From positions 1 to 44,556 of the forward strand of contig VGNX01000011.1 of the NCBI GenBank assembly GCA_016865855.1: a DNA stretch of 44,556 nucleotides, given 5' to 3'. This document shows positions 1-7,077 of this stretch, one piece after another (position 1 is the first letter of the stretch; every line of letters begins with the position of its first letter). Position numbers and translations under genes: made by a program. A model generated the notes under the pieces. That model did no database searches, was not told the origin of the DNA, and worked only from the letters and a program-made list of their open reading frames with translations. Source of the stretch: Chloroflexota bacterium. GTDB taxonomy: Bacteria; Chloroflexota; Dehalococcoidia; GIF9; UBA5629.

Positions 1-93
1 CGGCTCTATACGGGCCACATCAAAATCGCCACTGGGTTCAAATTCTCCGAGCACTAACATATCGCATCCTGAAGATATAACTGTGACGCCCAT
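1..93 (-). CDS. partial hypothetical protein, cut by window start
   Basis: An open frame on the minus strand enters from the window edge and reads ...SSGCDMLVLGEFEPSGDF... It has a protein-like composition and no stop until TAG at 138-136. The first in-frame ATG is at 93. A good AGGAGG at 137-132 lies 8 bases before an in-frame CTG at 123, so the true start may be that rare codon. I do not recognise the family. Only about 31-41 residues are visible, so the call rests on the open frame and the ribosome site alone. Confidence 0.3.
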   Translation of the reverse strand, partial: MGVTVISSGCDMLVLGEFEPSGDFDVARIEP

Positions 94-348
94 CCATGAT
101 TCACACCGACCAACAGTTGACAGTAACCGTGCCTCCTAGCTAGTGTTATTCAAAGGAACGTGGTGGTATAATCTATGTGATTGACCCCACTCCTGCAGGC
201 GTAAGGCGAATCTACTCCCTTCGATGCACCACTTTATGATTTCGACGCGAGAGAGGAATATAGTACAGAAACAATACTAGAGCCCGCTCATAGTAACATC
301 ATTGGCTTCACTTAGAATGTGATTTCAATTAAAATATAGTTAATTAAC
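94..348. other. intergenic stretch, nothing recognised
   Basis: Apart from the possible ribosome site of the partial minus-strand gene at 137-132, I see no gene, RNA or strong promoter here. The right end (300-348) is A+T-rich and leads into the inverted-repeat element at 349. Confidence 0.4.
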
Positions 349-494
349 AGAGGCTGTTTAAAAAAGAAGGGGTATTTTGGGGGCTTTTAGGACATGTCTA
401 AAGCTAGAAGACGTCAAAACTCCCCAGAAAGTTGGGGGTGAAGGGTTCTCAAATCGGCCAAAAATGAAGCTAAAATCAAAACTAAACAGCCTCT
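349..494. repeat. MITE-like element, 12-bp terminal inverted repeats
   Basis: The 146-bp segment begins AGAGGCTGTTTA and ends with its exact reverse complement TAAACAGCCTCT. It has no coding potential. Its tip (GAGGCTGTT..AAAA) resembles the tip of the 155-bp element at 4357-4511 (GAGGCTATCCGAAAA), so the two may be moved by related transposases. I cannot see a clear target-site duplication. It ends 10 bases before the rubrerythrin ribosome site, so it probably forms that gene's upstream region. Confidence 0.55.
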
Positions 495-515
495 TACCAT
501 ATTAGGAGGTGGATT

Positions 516-1019
516 GTGAGCAAAACTAGTGAAAACTTGCAAGCTGCTTTTGGCGGTGAGAGCCAGGCCAGCCGCAAGTACCTGTATTTTGCCGAGAAGG
601 CAGATGCGGAAGGACACAAACAGATAGCCAGGTTGTTCCGCGCCGCATCAGACGCCGAGACAGTCCATGCCCGTAACCACCTGAAGGTGATGCGGGGGAT
701 AAACTCGACCAAGGACAACCTGCTGGCTGCGATTAGTGGTGAGCATCACGAGTTTGCCGAGATGTATCCTGCTTTTATGAAACAGGCCGAGGCCGAAGGT
801 GAGAAGAAGGCAAATGATAGCTTCGACCTGGCAAACAAAGTTGAGCAGATTCATCACCGCCTATATCAGACTGCACTCAGCATGCTGGAAAAGAGTCAGG
901 CGATAGCTGAGAAGCCCATCTACGTCTGCCAGTATTGCGGCAATACCGTCGAGGGTGAAGCTCCTGATAAATGTCCCATCTGCGGAGCACCTAAGAAAAT
1001 GTTCAAGCGAATCGATTAG
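516..1019 (+). CDS. rbr: rubrerythrin
   Basis: Rubrerythrin is a cytoplasmic non-haem di-iron peroxidase that reduces H2O2 in anaerobes with electrons from rubredoxin or NADH-linked donors. The N-terminal about 130 residues are the ferritin-like four-helix domain, with family-typical GGESQASRKY, DAETVHARNH and VEQIHHRLY segments supplying di-iron ligands. The C-terminus is a rubredoxin-like domain with two Cys-x2-Cys pairs (CQYC and CPIC). At 167 aa it is slightly shorter than the usual 190. The start is GTG at 516, with AGGAGGTG seven bases upstream. It appears monocistronic, lies between an inverted-repeat element and a BIME, and implies oxidative-stress defence in an anaerobe. Confidence 0.93.
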   Translation: MSKTSENLQAAFGGESQASRKYLYFAEKADAEGHKQIARLFRAASDAETVHARNHLKVMRGINSTKDNLLAAISGEHHEFAEMYPAFMKQAEAEGEKKANDSFDLANKVEQIHHRLYQTALSMLEKSQAIAEKPIYVCQYCGNTVEGEAPDKCPICGAPKKMFKRID

Positions 1020-1049
1020 AACCTAAAGGCCCTCACCCGCTGTCTTCGA

Positions 1050-1111
1050 TGTAGCTGCGACCTTTTAGAGTCTCTCTTCTATTATAGCGAGGCTAAAGCC
1101 TCGCCGCTACA
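1050..1111. repeat. BIME 1 (paired REP hairpins)
   Basis: TGTAG at the left and CTACA at the right bracket two hairpins. The left arm is decayed (CGACCTTTTAGAGTC). The right arm GCGAGGCTAAAGCCTCGC is intact. It lies just after the rubrerythrin stop and could act as an RNA-level terminator or stabiliser. Confidence 0.75.
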
Positions 1112-1136
1112 TGTCTTTCCTCCCTAAATACCAATG

Positions 1137-1220
1137 ACCAAAATATCAAGAGTTTTCGAATTTAGGTGATTTGGATTTTGATATTGTTTGGAATTTGAGA
1201 TTTGGAATTTAGGATTTGGT
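1137..1220. repeat. degenerate A+T-rich short repeats
   Basis: The stretch repeats short units built around GATTTGG and TTTGGAATTT several times. It has no ORF. It fills the gap between BIMEs 1 and 2 and has the look of slipped-strand sequence. Confidence 0.4.
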
Positions 1221-1226
1221 ACCACA

Positions 1227-1284
1227 TGTAGTTGCGACCCTTTAGGGTCGCCTTCTGTAGCGAGGCTAAAGCCTCGCCGCTATA
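1227..1284. repeat. BIME 2 (paired REP hairpins)
   Basis: Left arm TGTAGTTGCGACC-CTTTAG-GGTCGC and right arm GCGAGGCTAAAGCCTCGC are both well paired. The right foot is CTATA rather than CTACA. It lies just upstream of the proB promoter. Confidence 0.8.
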
Positions 1285-1304
1285 TTAGTAAACAACTCCA
1301 TTAC

Positions 1305-1333
1305 TTGTTGGCTATCTTCCGCCACGCTATAAT
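1305..1333 (+). promoter_or_regulatory. sigma70-type promoter of proB
   Basis: TTGTTG at 1305-1310 and a perfect TATAAT at 1328-1333 are 17 bases apart. The -10 box ends only 8 bases before the proB ATG, so transcription should start at or within two bases of the start codon. That predicts a leaderless mRNA, and no Shine-Dalgarno sequence is visible. Confidence 0.7.
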
Positions 1334-1341
1334 TAGGCGCG

Positions 1342-2454
1342 ATGCTTTATCAACGCATAGTAGCTAAGTTCGGCACCAACTTACTTACGGGAGGGACTGG
1401 CCGCCTTGAGTCTAATATTATGTCAAGTCTTGCAGGGCAGGTGGCTCAGCTTCACCAACAGGGGCACGAAATAATCATCGTGTCTTCGGGGGCAGTTGCT
1501 GCCGGAAGACAGAAATTAGGCCTGACCAAGGAACGCAAAGACGTCCCCTTCAAGCAAGTCCTTGCCTCGGTGGGCCAAAGTCGGCTTATGAATGTCTACG
1601 AGCAGCTTTTCAGTCAGCACAATATAGTCGTGGCTCAGGCGCTACTGACCAAGTCTGACCTCATCGACCGCGCCGGCTACTTGAACGCCCGTAATACGCT
1701 ACTGGCTCTGATTGAATTGGGCGTGATTTGCATCGTAAACGAAAACGACATCGTCGCCACCGATGAACTCGGTGAACTCACCTTCGGAGATAATGACAAT
1801 CTTTCAGCTATGGTGGCTAATTTGGTCGATGCTGACCTTCTGGCACTGCTTACTGACATAGACGGCCTGTACACCGCTGACCCACAGCTTAATCCCCAGG
1901 CCAGGCTTATACCCAAAGTAGAAAAGATAGATGCCGAGATTGAGCGTCTGGCTGGCGACACTACCAGCTCTTACAGCGTCGGTGGCATGATTACCAAACT
2001 CGAGGCTGCCAAACTGGCGACTACTTCAGGCGTAACCATGGTCATCGCCAACGGACGGAAGCCTGATGTCCTGAAACAAATCGCACTTGGGCAAAACATC
2101 GGCACCATATTCCCATCACGAACCAGCAAACTGGAGAGCAAGAAACGCTGGATGCTGAGCCGGCTTGCCTGCAAAGGTAAATTGATAATCGACGATGGCG
2201 CCACACTGGCTCTAAAGAAACAGAACCGGAGCCTGCTTCCCGCCGGGGTTGTGGGTGTTGAAGGTGAATTCCAGCGTGGCGAGGTAGTGGATATTTTCGA
2301 TTCGAAAGGCAGTCAAATCGGCTGCGGCATACCTAACTACAGCTCAAAGGATATCACCGTTATCAAAGGAGCCCACTCCGAGGCAATCTCAGGCCTTCTC
2401 GGCTACGAATACGGCAGCGAGGTAATCCATCGGAATAATATGGTACTACTATAA
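1342..2454 (+). CDS. proB: glutamate 5-kinase
   Basis: It phosphorylates L-glutamate with ATP, the first step of proline synthesis, in the cytoplasm. The first about 260 residues are an amino-acid kinase domain, with VAKFGTNLLTGG near the start, VSSGAVAAGR around residue 50 and FGDNDNLSA around residue 148. The last about 75 residues form a PUA domain typical of full-length ProB (AGVVGVEGEFQRGEVVDI). At 370 aa it matches the family. It is leaderless by prediction. proA follows on the same strand after a repeat-filled gap of about 290 bases, so the pair is linked but probably not tightly co-transcribed. Proline feedback control is expected from the family, not seen. Confidence 0.95.
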   Translation: MLYQRIVAKFGTNLLTGGTGRLESNIMSSLAGQVAQLHQQGHEIIIVSSGAVAAGRQKLGLTKERKDVPFKQVLASVGQSRLMNVYEQLFSQHNIVVAQALLTKSDLIDRAGYLNARNTLLALIELGVICIVNENDIVATDELGELTFGDNDNLSAMVANLVDADLLALLTDIDGLYTADPQLNPQARLIPKVEKIDAEIERLAGDTTSSYSVGGMITKLEAAKLATTSGVTMVIANGRKPDVLKQIALGQNIGTIFPSRTSKLESKKRWMLSRLACKGKLIIDDGATLALKKQNRSLLPAGVVGVEGEFQRGEVVDIFDSKGSQIGCGIPNYSSKDITVIKGAHSEAISGLLGYEYGSEVIHRNNMVLL

Positions 2455-2491
2455 ATGGCGTGTTGAAGAAAAAAGGCAGGCTGTCCGAAAA

Positions 2492-2545
2492 TGTAGTCCC
2501 GATCCTTTAGGGTCGGGCTCCCGAGGCTAAAGCCTCGGGGCTACA
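2492..2545. repeat. BIME 3, carried inside MITE copy 1
   Basis: Left arm CCCGATC-CTTTAG-GGTCGGG and right arm CCCGAGGCTAAAGCCTCGGG are bracketed by TGTAG and CTACA. One T in the left stem makes a G.T wobble that the other two MITE copies lack. Confidence 0.8.
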
Positions 2546-2594
2546 TGTTTAATGTGTATCACCAATGAGCTATAATTTTTCCCACAAAGTAACG

Positions 2595-2665
2595 TGTAGG
2601 GACAGGTCTTTAGACCTGTCCGCAAGCAGTAAGGTGACGGACAGCCCTAAAGGTCTATCCCTACA
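2595..2665. repeat. BIME 4, variant stem type
   Basis: This has the same architecture (TGTAG...CTACA, two hairpins with CTTTAG apex) but a different stem. The left arm GGACAGGT-CTTTAG-ACCTGTCC pairs perfectly over 8 bp. The right arm GGACAGCC-CTAAAG-GTCTATCC is partly decayed. The stem letters differ from all other BIMEs here while the apex and the feet are kept. Confidence 0.75.
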
Positions 2666-2746
2666 CAACAAAAAACCAGTTACTAGTTAAGATAAGCAGT
2701 TGTCCATGGAAAATGGCTAAGTTCGATGACAATCGAGGAGGAAAGT

Positions 2747-4021
2747 ATGAAATCTGCGCTAACTGAGCTTGAAGAAAAAGGCAAGGCGGCTAAGGCAGCT
2801 TCAAGGAAACTCGCCTTCTTACCTACCGAAATTAAGAACAGAGCTCTGCTCAGCGTCGCTGGTGCCCTCAGTGCCAGACAGAACGAGATTCTAGCCGCTA
2901 ACAGCCAGGACTATAAGGAGTCCGAAGCTTCTGGTATGAGCGCAGCTATGCTTGACCGGCTTATGCTGAACCCAAGCCGGCTGGAAGCTATGGCTCAGGA
3001 TGTAAGAACTGTAGCTGCCCTGCCTGACCCGGTGGGTGAGGTGATTGAAGAACGCACCTTGCCCAACGGTCTCCAACTCAGCAAAAAGCGGGTACCGCTT
3101 GGCGTCATCGGCGCCATTTATGAGAGCCGTCCCAATGTAACTGTGGACATCTCTGTGTTATGCCTTAAATCAGGCAATGCCGTCATCCTTCGCGGCGGCA
3201 AGGAGGCACTACGCTCCAACCTGGCTCTGGCCAAGGTTGTTCAAGAAGCCGCCTACAAAGCTGGTGTGCCACAAGGAGCTGTGCAGATCATAGAATCAAC
3301 AGACAGAGCTCTTGTTGACTATATGCTTAAGATGAAGGGCACTATAGACCTCATAATTCCCCGCGGTGGCGCCGGCTTGATTAAGTCTGTTGCTGAAAAT
3401 GCTGCTATGCCTGTAGTTACCGGCGGTATTGGCGTCTGTCATACCTATGCAGACAAGAGCGCCGATTTAAACAAGGCAGTGGCCATCGCCTATAACGCCA
3501 AGGTTCAGCGGCCAACTGTTTGCAACGCTCTGGATACTCTTCTGGTTCACGCTGAAATCGCCCCACGGTACCTGCCTCTAATTGCCCAGGAATGGGCCAA
3601 GGCCGGGGTGGAAATGCACTGCGATAAGCGCGCTTTATCTATTCTCAAACCGATTCCTTCCCTTAAGCTCGTTCCGGCAAAGGCTGATGATTGGGGCAAA
3701 GAATTTCTGGCGCTGATTGCGGCGATTAAGATAGTTGATTCGCCTGACGAGGCGTTGGAACACATCGAGCGCTACGGCTCAGGACACTCTGAGGCCATAG
3801 TTGCCGAGGATAAATCGGCGGCGGCACGCTTTCTCAACGAGGTGGATGCTGCCTGCGTCTATGCCAATGCCAGCACCCGCTTCACCGATGGCGGCCAGTT
3901 AGGCCTGGGCGCTGAAATAGGCATAAGCACGCAAAAGTTCCATGCCCGCGGCCCCATGGCGCTGAGGGAGCTGACCAGCTACAAGTGGATTATTATCGGC
4001 GATGGGCACGTCCGCCCCTAG
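2747..4021 (+). CDS. proA: glutamate-5-semialdehyde dehydrogenase (gamma-glutamyl phosphate reductase)
   Basis: It reduces gamma-glutamyl phosphate to glutamate-5-semialdehyde with NADPH, the second proline step. It is an aldehyde-dehydrogenase-fold protein: VPLGVIGAIYESRPNVT near residue 110, LIIPRGGAGLI near 210, and the catalytic Cys region in KVQRPTVCNALDTLL near 260. The ATG at 2747 is chosen over the in-frame ATG at 2726 because GAGGAGG (2735-2741) stands five bases before it. This gives 424 aa, close to the family norm. It is partner to proB upstream and convergent with rph downstream, with a repeat cluster between. Confidence 0.95.
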   Translation: MKSALTELEEKGKAAKAASRKLAFLPTEIKNRALLSVAGALSARQNEILAANSQDYKESEASGMSAAMLDRLMLNPSRLEAMAQDVRTVAALPDPVGEVIEERTLPNGLQLSKKRVPLGVIGAIYESRPNVTVDISVLCLKSGNAVILRGGKEALRSNLALAKVVQEAAYKAGVPQGAVQIIESTDRALVDYMLKMKGTIDLIIPRGGAGLIKSVAENAAMPVVTGGIGVCHTYADKSADLNKAVAIAYNAKVQRPTVCNALDTLLVHAEIAPRYLPLIAQEWAKAGVEMHCDKRALSILKPIPSLKLVPAKADDWGKEFLALIAAIKIVDSPDEALEHIERYGSGHSEAIVAEDKSAAARFLNEVDAACVYANASTRFTDGGQLGLGAEIGISTQKFHARGPMALRELTSYKWIIIGDGHVRP

Positions 4022-4078
4022 CCTAACCTTGCCAAAGCTGGCTTCTGGATTTTAACCAGGGGCATCTAGCCCAACCAA

Positions 4079-4132
4079 TGTAGCAGTGACCCTTTAGGGT
4101 CGCTGGGGCGAGGCTAAAGCCTCGCCGCTACA
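4079..4132. repeat. BIME 5
   Basis: It has TGTAG, left arm GTGACC-CTTTAG-GGTCGC (one mismatch), right arm GCGAGGCTAAAGCCTCGC and CTACA. With its CAACCAA flank it is the uninterrupted twin of BIME 6, so it shows what BIME 6 looked like before the MITE inserted. Confidence 0.8.
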
Positions 4133-4153
4133 TGTTTTCCAGGGGGAAGCTTT

Positions 4154-4174
4154 GGATAGGACTAAAGACCTGTA
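4154..4174. repeat. solitary decayed REP arm
   Basis: GGATAGGACTAAAGACCTGT resembles one arm of BIME 4 (GGACAGGTCTAAAGACCTGTCC in this orientation). It has no partner arm and no GTAG foot, so it looks like a relic. Confidence 0.4.
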
Positions 4175-4188
4175 TCTGCCTTTCCTGA

Positions 4189-4230
4189 TGTCATTCTGAG
4201 CGAAGCGAAGAATCTCGATACGCTTCGTTG
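4189..4230. repeat. half of a TGTCATTCTGAG repeat
   Basis: TGTCATTCTGAGCGAAGCG followed by AAGAATCT matches the left half of the longer inverted repeats at 7648-7740 and 38128-38204. The right half with ..CAGAATGACA is missing. From here to 4337 the sequence is A+T-rich with no gene. Confidence 0.6.
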
Positions 4231-4356
4231 TCGCTAACTTAAAATTTAGAACTCAAAAATCAAAATGAAAAATAAAAATGTAAATATTATTTCTTGCTGT
4301 TCGAAGCCGAATGCCTAAATTTATTTTTGACAACCAATGTAGCAGTGACCCTTTAG

Positions 4357-4511
4357 GCAGGCTGTCCGAAAATGTAGTCCCGACCCTTTAGGGTCGGGCT
4401 CCCGAGGCTAAAGCCTCGGGGCTACATGTTTAATGTGTATCACCAATAAGCTATATTTTTTCCTACAAAGTGGGAGAGACAGATTGCCAGTTAGAGTTTT
4501 CGGATAGCCTC
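4357..4511. mobile_element. complete 155-bp MITE copy 2 with target-site duplication
   Basis: It starts GCAGGCTGTCCGAAAA and ends TTTTCGGATAGCCTC, so the tips are inverted repeats sharing AGGCT(G/A)TCCGAAAA. TAG at 4354-4356 is repeated at 4512-4514, giving a 3-bp target duplication. TTAG on the left and CTAG on the right both fit a YTAR target, as known for some IS5-type transposases; that family link is inference. It has no ORF, carries BIME 7 inside, and has sister copies at 2476 and 44430. Confidence 0.85.
4373..4426. repeat. BIME 7, carried inside MITE copy 2
   Basis: Left arm CCCGACC-CTTTAG-GGTCGGG and right arm CCCGAGG-CTAAAG-CCTCGGG are both perfectly paired between TGTAG and CTACA. 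The stems carry an outer CCC/GGG not seen in the free BIMEs. Confidence 0.85.
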
Positions 4512-4593
4512 TAGGGTCGCTGGGGCGAGGCTAAAGCCTCGCCGCTACATGTTCTATTAGATTGAGGGGCTAAGTATTGGTAGGGTTAAACCC

Positions 4594-5319
4594 TCAGTCT
4601 AAACCTTCCAGAGTCGCTTTCTGGATTTTGAATAATTGCTTGATTCCCTTCTCGGCAAGTGAGAGCAAAGCATCAATGGTTTCTTTGGAGAAAGGCTTGC
4701 CTTCGGCTGTGCCTTGAAGCTCCACGAATTCGCCCTTTTCAGTCATGACCACATTAAAGTCCACAGCCGCCCGGTAGTCTTCCTCATAGCAGAGGTCAAG
4801 AAGCTCCTCTCTACCCACAATACCAACACTGGTAGCAGCCACTGCACCCTTCACTGGAATTGATGAGAGTATGCCTCGTTTTTTTAGATTATGTAACGCT
4901 GAAAACAGGGCTAAATATCCGCCGGTTATGGCTGCAGTTCGAGTACCGCCGTCAGCCTGCAATACATCACAGTCCACAGTAAAGGTTCTTTCACCCAGGG
5001 TGGCAAGGTCGGTAACAGCCCTCAAGCTACGGCCGATAAGACGCTGGATTTCTTGATTTCTACCGACTGTCCTCTCGAGAGAGATGCTGCGGGGAGTGCG
5101 AGTGAGCGTAGAACGCGGCAGCATGGCATATTCAGCAGTAACCCAACCGCTGCCTTCACCTTTGAGGAAGTTGGGAACCTTCTCCTCCACACTCACAGCG
5201 CAGAGCACTCTGGTACGCCCTAATTCTATCAATGCTGAGCCTTCAGCAAAAGCCTGATAGCCTAAGCTGATACTTACCGGGCGAAGCTCATCATTAGCAC
5301 GGCCATCTACCCGTTTCAT
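4594..5319 (-). CDS. rph: ribonuclease PH
   Basis: It is a phosphorolytic 3'-to-5' exoribonuclease that trims tRNA 3' ends and takes part in rRNA decay. It is a single-domain RNase PH fold (about 241 aa, normal length), with [14 protein letters not shown] at the start, [19 protein letters not shown] around residue 85, and the phosphate-binding and catalytic region [17 protein letters not shown] around residue 120. I chose the ATG at 5319. A TTG directly before it is also open, and a weak GAGGCAAGG lies upstream. It is convergent with proA and divergent from nadK across a small inverted repeat. Confidence 0.95.
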   Translation of the reverse strand: MKRVDGRANDELRPVSISLGYQAFAEGSALIELGRTRVLCAVSVEEKVPNFLKGEGSGWVTAEYAMLPRSTLTRTPRSISLERTVGRNQEIQRLIGRSLRAVTDLATLGERTFTVDCDVLQADGGTRTAAITGGYLALFSALHNLKKRGILSSIPVKGAVAATSVGIVGREELLDLCYEEDYRAAVDFNVVMTEKGEFVELQGTAEGKPFSKETIDALLSLAEKGIKQLFKIQKATLEGLD

Positions 5320-5400
5320 CAAAACCCTTGCCTCGCTTCCTAATCAACCCAGTATAGCATCGACTTGCCTAGCTTAACAAGGCTAAACGTGGAGAGTTTT

Positions 5401-5465
5401 TGTCATTGCAAGGGGCATACGCCCCGAAGCAATCTCTGGAATTGTCACGCTTCGCTCGCAATGAC
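5401..5465. repeat. TGTCATTGC inverted repeat, copy 1
   Basis: It begins TGTCATTGC and ends GCAATGACA. Inside are the hairpin half GGGGCATACGCCCC and the segments AGCAATCTCTGGAATT and ACGCTTCGCTCGC. It is the inverted orientation of the copy at 41424-41489 and is non-coding. It lies between the divergent rph and nadK genes. Confidence 0.75.
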
Positions 5466-5483
5466 ATTCGCTACCAGCATTCC

Positions 5484-5513
5484 TTGACACCCTCTAGCTG
5501 GCGGTGATAGACT
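5484..5513 (+). promoter_or_regulatory. promoter of nadK
   Basis: A perfect TTGACA at 5484-5489 is followed either by TAGACT at 5508-5513 (18-base spacer) or GATAGA at 5506-5511 (16 bases). Either choice puts the transcription start at or next to the nadK ATG at 5518, so a leaderless message is likely. Confidence 0.6.
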
Positions 5514-5517
5514 CCAA

Positions 5518-6354
5518 ATGCAAGTGAAACAGGTCGGCATTTTATATCATCCCAAAATTGAGAAGGCTAAGGCTTTCAGTCAGGATCTGGAGAAGTTTCT
5601 GAAAGCCCGAGGTGTTTCCTTCTGGACATGCTCAGCCTGGGAAGAGGATAAGGCGAAGCCTCAGATAGCTGGGTCGGAATTAATGCTGAGCATCGGCGGC
5701 GATGGCACTATCCTGCGGGCAGTCCGAGCTGTTATTCCACATGCAGTGCCTATCGTAGGCATAAATCTGGGCAACTTAGGATTTATGACTGAGCTTAAAG
5801 CTGATGAGGCTTTTGAGAAGCTACCTCAGCTGCTGGATGGTGATGGTTGGATTGAAGAGAGGGCGATGCTGGAAGCTGAGCTGCTGTCTCAGGGCAAGGT
5901 TTTTCATGCGATGAACGATGTTTTTGTGGGACGAAGGGGATCAGCTCGGCTGGTTCAGGTTGAAACCAAAGTTGATGGTGAGGTTCTGGCAACCTATCGG
6001 GCTGACGGCGTTATAGTGGCTACGGCTACTGGCAGCACTGGTTACTCACTGGCGGCTGGTGGGCCCATTCTTTATCCACAGGCTAAGGAAATCATATTCA
6101 AGCCTGTTTGTCCTCATCTGGCTCTGGACAGGGCTGTGGTTCTGCCGGCTGAAGCCGAAATCCAGATAAAGGTGACTACCACCCATGAAGCTATGCTCAG
6201 CATTGACGGACAGGTGGAGATGCCACTGCGCAGCGGGGATGAAGTAAAGGTAAAGCGTAGCCGTCATGTGGCTCGGTTCTTGAGAATTCGCCCTAAGGCT
6301 TATTTTTATAGCTATCTGGAGTCAAGACTCAGAGGGAGAGGGGTTGTTTACTAA
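5518..6354 (+). CDS. nadK: NAD kinase
   Basis: It phosphorylates NAD+ to NADP+ (ATP or polyphosphate donor) in the cytoplasm. It shows the NAD kinase signatures: LSIGGDGTILRAVR (GGDGT motif, about residue 60), VGINLGNLGFMTEL (about residue 82) and DGVIVATATGSTGYSLAAGGPI (about residue 162). At 278 aa it is typical. No Shine-Dalgarno is visible before the ATG, which agrees with the leaderless promoter. It supplies NADPH cofactor for anabolic steps such as ProA. Confidence 0.95.
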   Translation: MQVKQVGILYHPKIEKAKAFSQDLEKFLKARGVSFWTCSAWEEDKAKPQIAGSELMLSIGGDGTILRAVRAVIPHAVPIVGINLGNLGFMTELKADEAFEKLPQLLDGDGWIEERAMLEAELLSQGKVFHAMNDVFVGRRGSARLVQVETKVDGEVLATYRADGVIVATATGSTGYSLAAGGPILYPQAKEIIFKPVCPHLALDRAVVLPAEAEIQIKVTTTHEAMLSIDGQVEMPLRSGDEVKVKRSRHVARFLRIRPKAYFYSYLESRLRGRGVVY

Positions 6355-6409
6355 TGTAGCGGCGAGGCTGAAGCCTCGCCACAAAAAGGCGACCCTAAAA
6401 GGTCACAGC
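6355..6409. repeat. BIME 8, inverted orientation, one arm decayed
   Basis: TGTAG-C-GGCGAGGCTGAAGCCTCGCC is an arm with apex CTGAAG instead of CTTTAG. The other arm GCGACCCTAAAAGGTCAC and its foot are decayed. It begins one base after the nadK stop codon. Confidence 0.7.
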
Positions 6410-6453
6410 TCCATCAAAAACGGATTGTTGATAAATACTCCCAAAGGAAAGAT

Positions 6454-6927
6454 ATGATGAAGGTAGAGAAAGCGAAAATAAATGATGTCCAGCGGATACA
6501 TGAACTGGTGAACAGCTTCGCCGATAAGGGTGAGATGCTGCCTCGAGCATTGAGCGAGATATATGAGAACCTGCGCGACTTTTTTGTCATCAGGGATAGG
6601 GCTAAACAGGTTATCGGCTGTGTTGCCCTTCATATTAACTGGGCTGATTTAGCTGAGATTAAGTCTCTGGCGGTGAGCGAAGATAAGCAGGCCAAGGGCT
6701 TAGGCTCAATACTTATTGAAGCCTGCCTTGATGAAGCCAAGGAATTGGGGATTCCTACAGTCTTTTGCCTGACCTACAAGCCGGCTTTTTTCGAAAAGTA
6801 TAAATTTCATCGGGTTGACAAGATGGAATTGCCGCGAAAGGTGTGGTCGGAGTGCTATCGTTGTCCCAAGTTTCCCGATTGCGATGAGGTGGCTCTTATC
6901 TATCGGTCTGAGCCAGGTATAGGTTGA
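6454..6927 (+). CDS. N-acetyltransferase, N-acetylglutamate synthase (ArgA)-like
   Basis: It is a GNAT-fold acetyl-CoA transferase of 157 aa. The acetyl-CoA binding loop is AKGLGSILIEACLDEA (about residue 88). The C-terminal LPRKVWSECYRCPKFPDCDEVAL segment, with CYRCPKFPDC cysteines, is characteristic of the short stand-alone N-acetylglutamate synthases. The expected reaction is glutamate + acetyl-CoA to N-acetylglutamate for arginine synthesis, but no other arg gene is nearby, so the substrate is inferred. AAAGGA precedes tandem ATGs at 6454 and 6457; either may be used. It stands alone between two BIMEs. Confidence 0.8.
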   Translation: MMKVEKAKINDVQRIHELVNSFADKGEMLPRALSEIYENLRDFFVIRDRAKQVIGCVALHINWADLAEIKSLAVSEDKQAKGLGSILIEACLDEAKELGIPTVFCLTYKPAFFEKYKFHRVDKMELPRKVWSECYRCPKFPDCDEVALIYRSEPGIG

Positions 6928-6965
6928 GGAGACTGAAGGGGTGAGAACGCGCTTGTTTATTAGAA

Positions 6966-7020
6966 TGTAGCAGCGAGGCTTTAGCCTCGCTGAACTCGAC
7001 CCTAAAGGGTCGAGGCTACA
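6966..7020. repeat. BIME 9, inverted orientation
   Basis: TGTAG-CA-GCGAGGCTTTAGCCTCGC is the first arm and CGACCCTAAAGGGTCG the second, with CTACA at the end. Both hairpins are intact. It lies between the acetyltransferase and the NUDIX gene. Confidence 0.8.
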
Positions 7021-7077
7021 TGTTTGTGGTGATAGGCAACTAGGATGCATGTTTAGATTAGAGAGGTAAAAGATAAG

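Larger units (their letters stand above)
2476..2699. repeat. MITE copy 1, interrupted by a BIME
   Basis: From 2476 to 2590 this is nearly identical to the element at 4357-4511, starting GCAGGCTGTCCGAAAA and containing BIME 3. At 2591 the match stops and BIME 4 follows. After it, CCAGTTACTAGTT..GATAAGC at 2676-2697 resembles the decayed right end of the element (CCAGTTAGAGTTTTCGGATAGC). The simplest reading is that BIME 4 entered this MITE copy and about 15-20 bases were lost. Confidence 0.6.
4338..4549. repeat. BIME 6, split by a MITE insertion
   Basis: The left part 4338-4356 (TGTAGCAGTGACCCTTTAG) and the right part 4512-4549 (TAGGGTCGCT...CTACA) rejoin exactly to the sequence of BIME 5 once 155 bases and one copy of TAG are removed. 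The break falls in the CTTTAG apex of the left hairpin. Confidence 0.85.

Noticed and set aside
33-52. GGGTTCAAATTCTCC resembles a tRNA T-arm
   Set aside because: No 5-bp T stem closes the loop and no acceptor, D or anticodon arm is found around it; the opposite strand reads as protein.
2726-2746. Earlier ATG for proA
   Set aside because: The ribosome site GAGGAGG lies inside this extension and points to the ATG at 2747.
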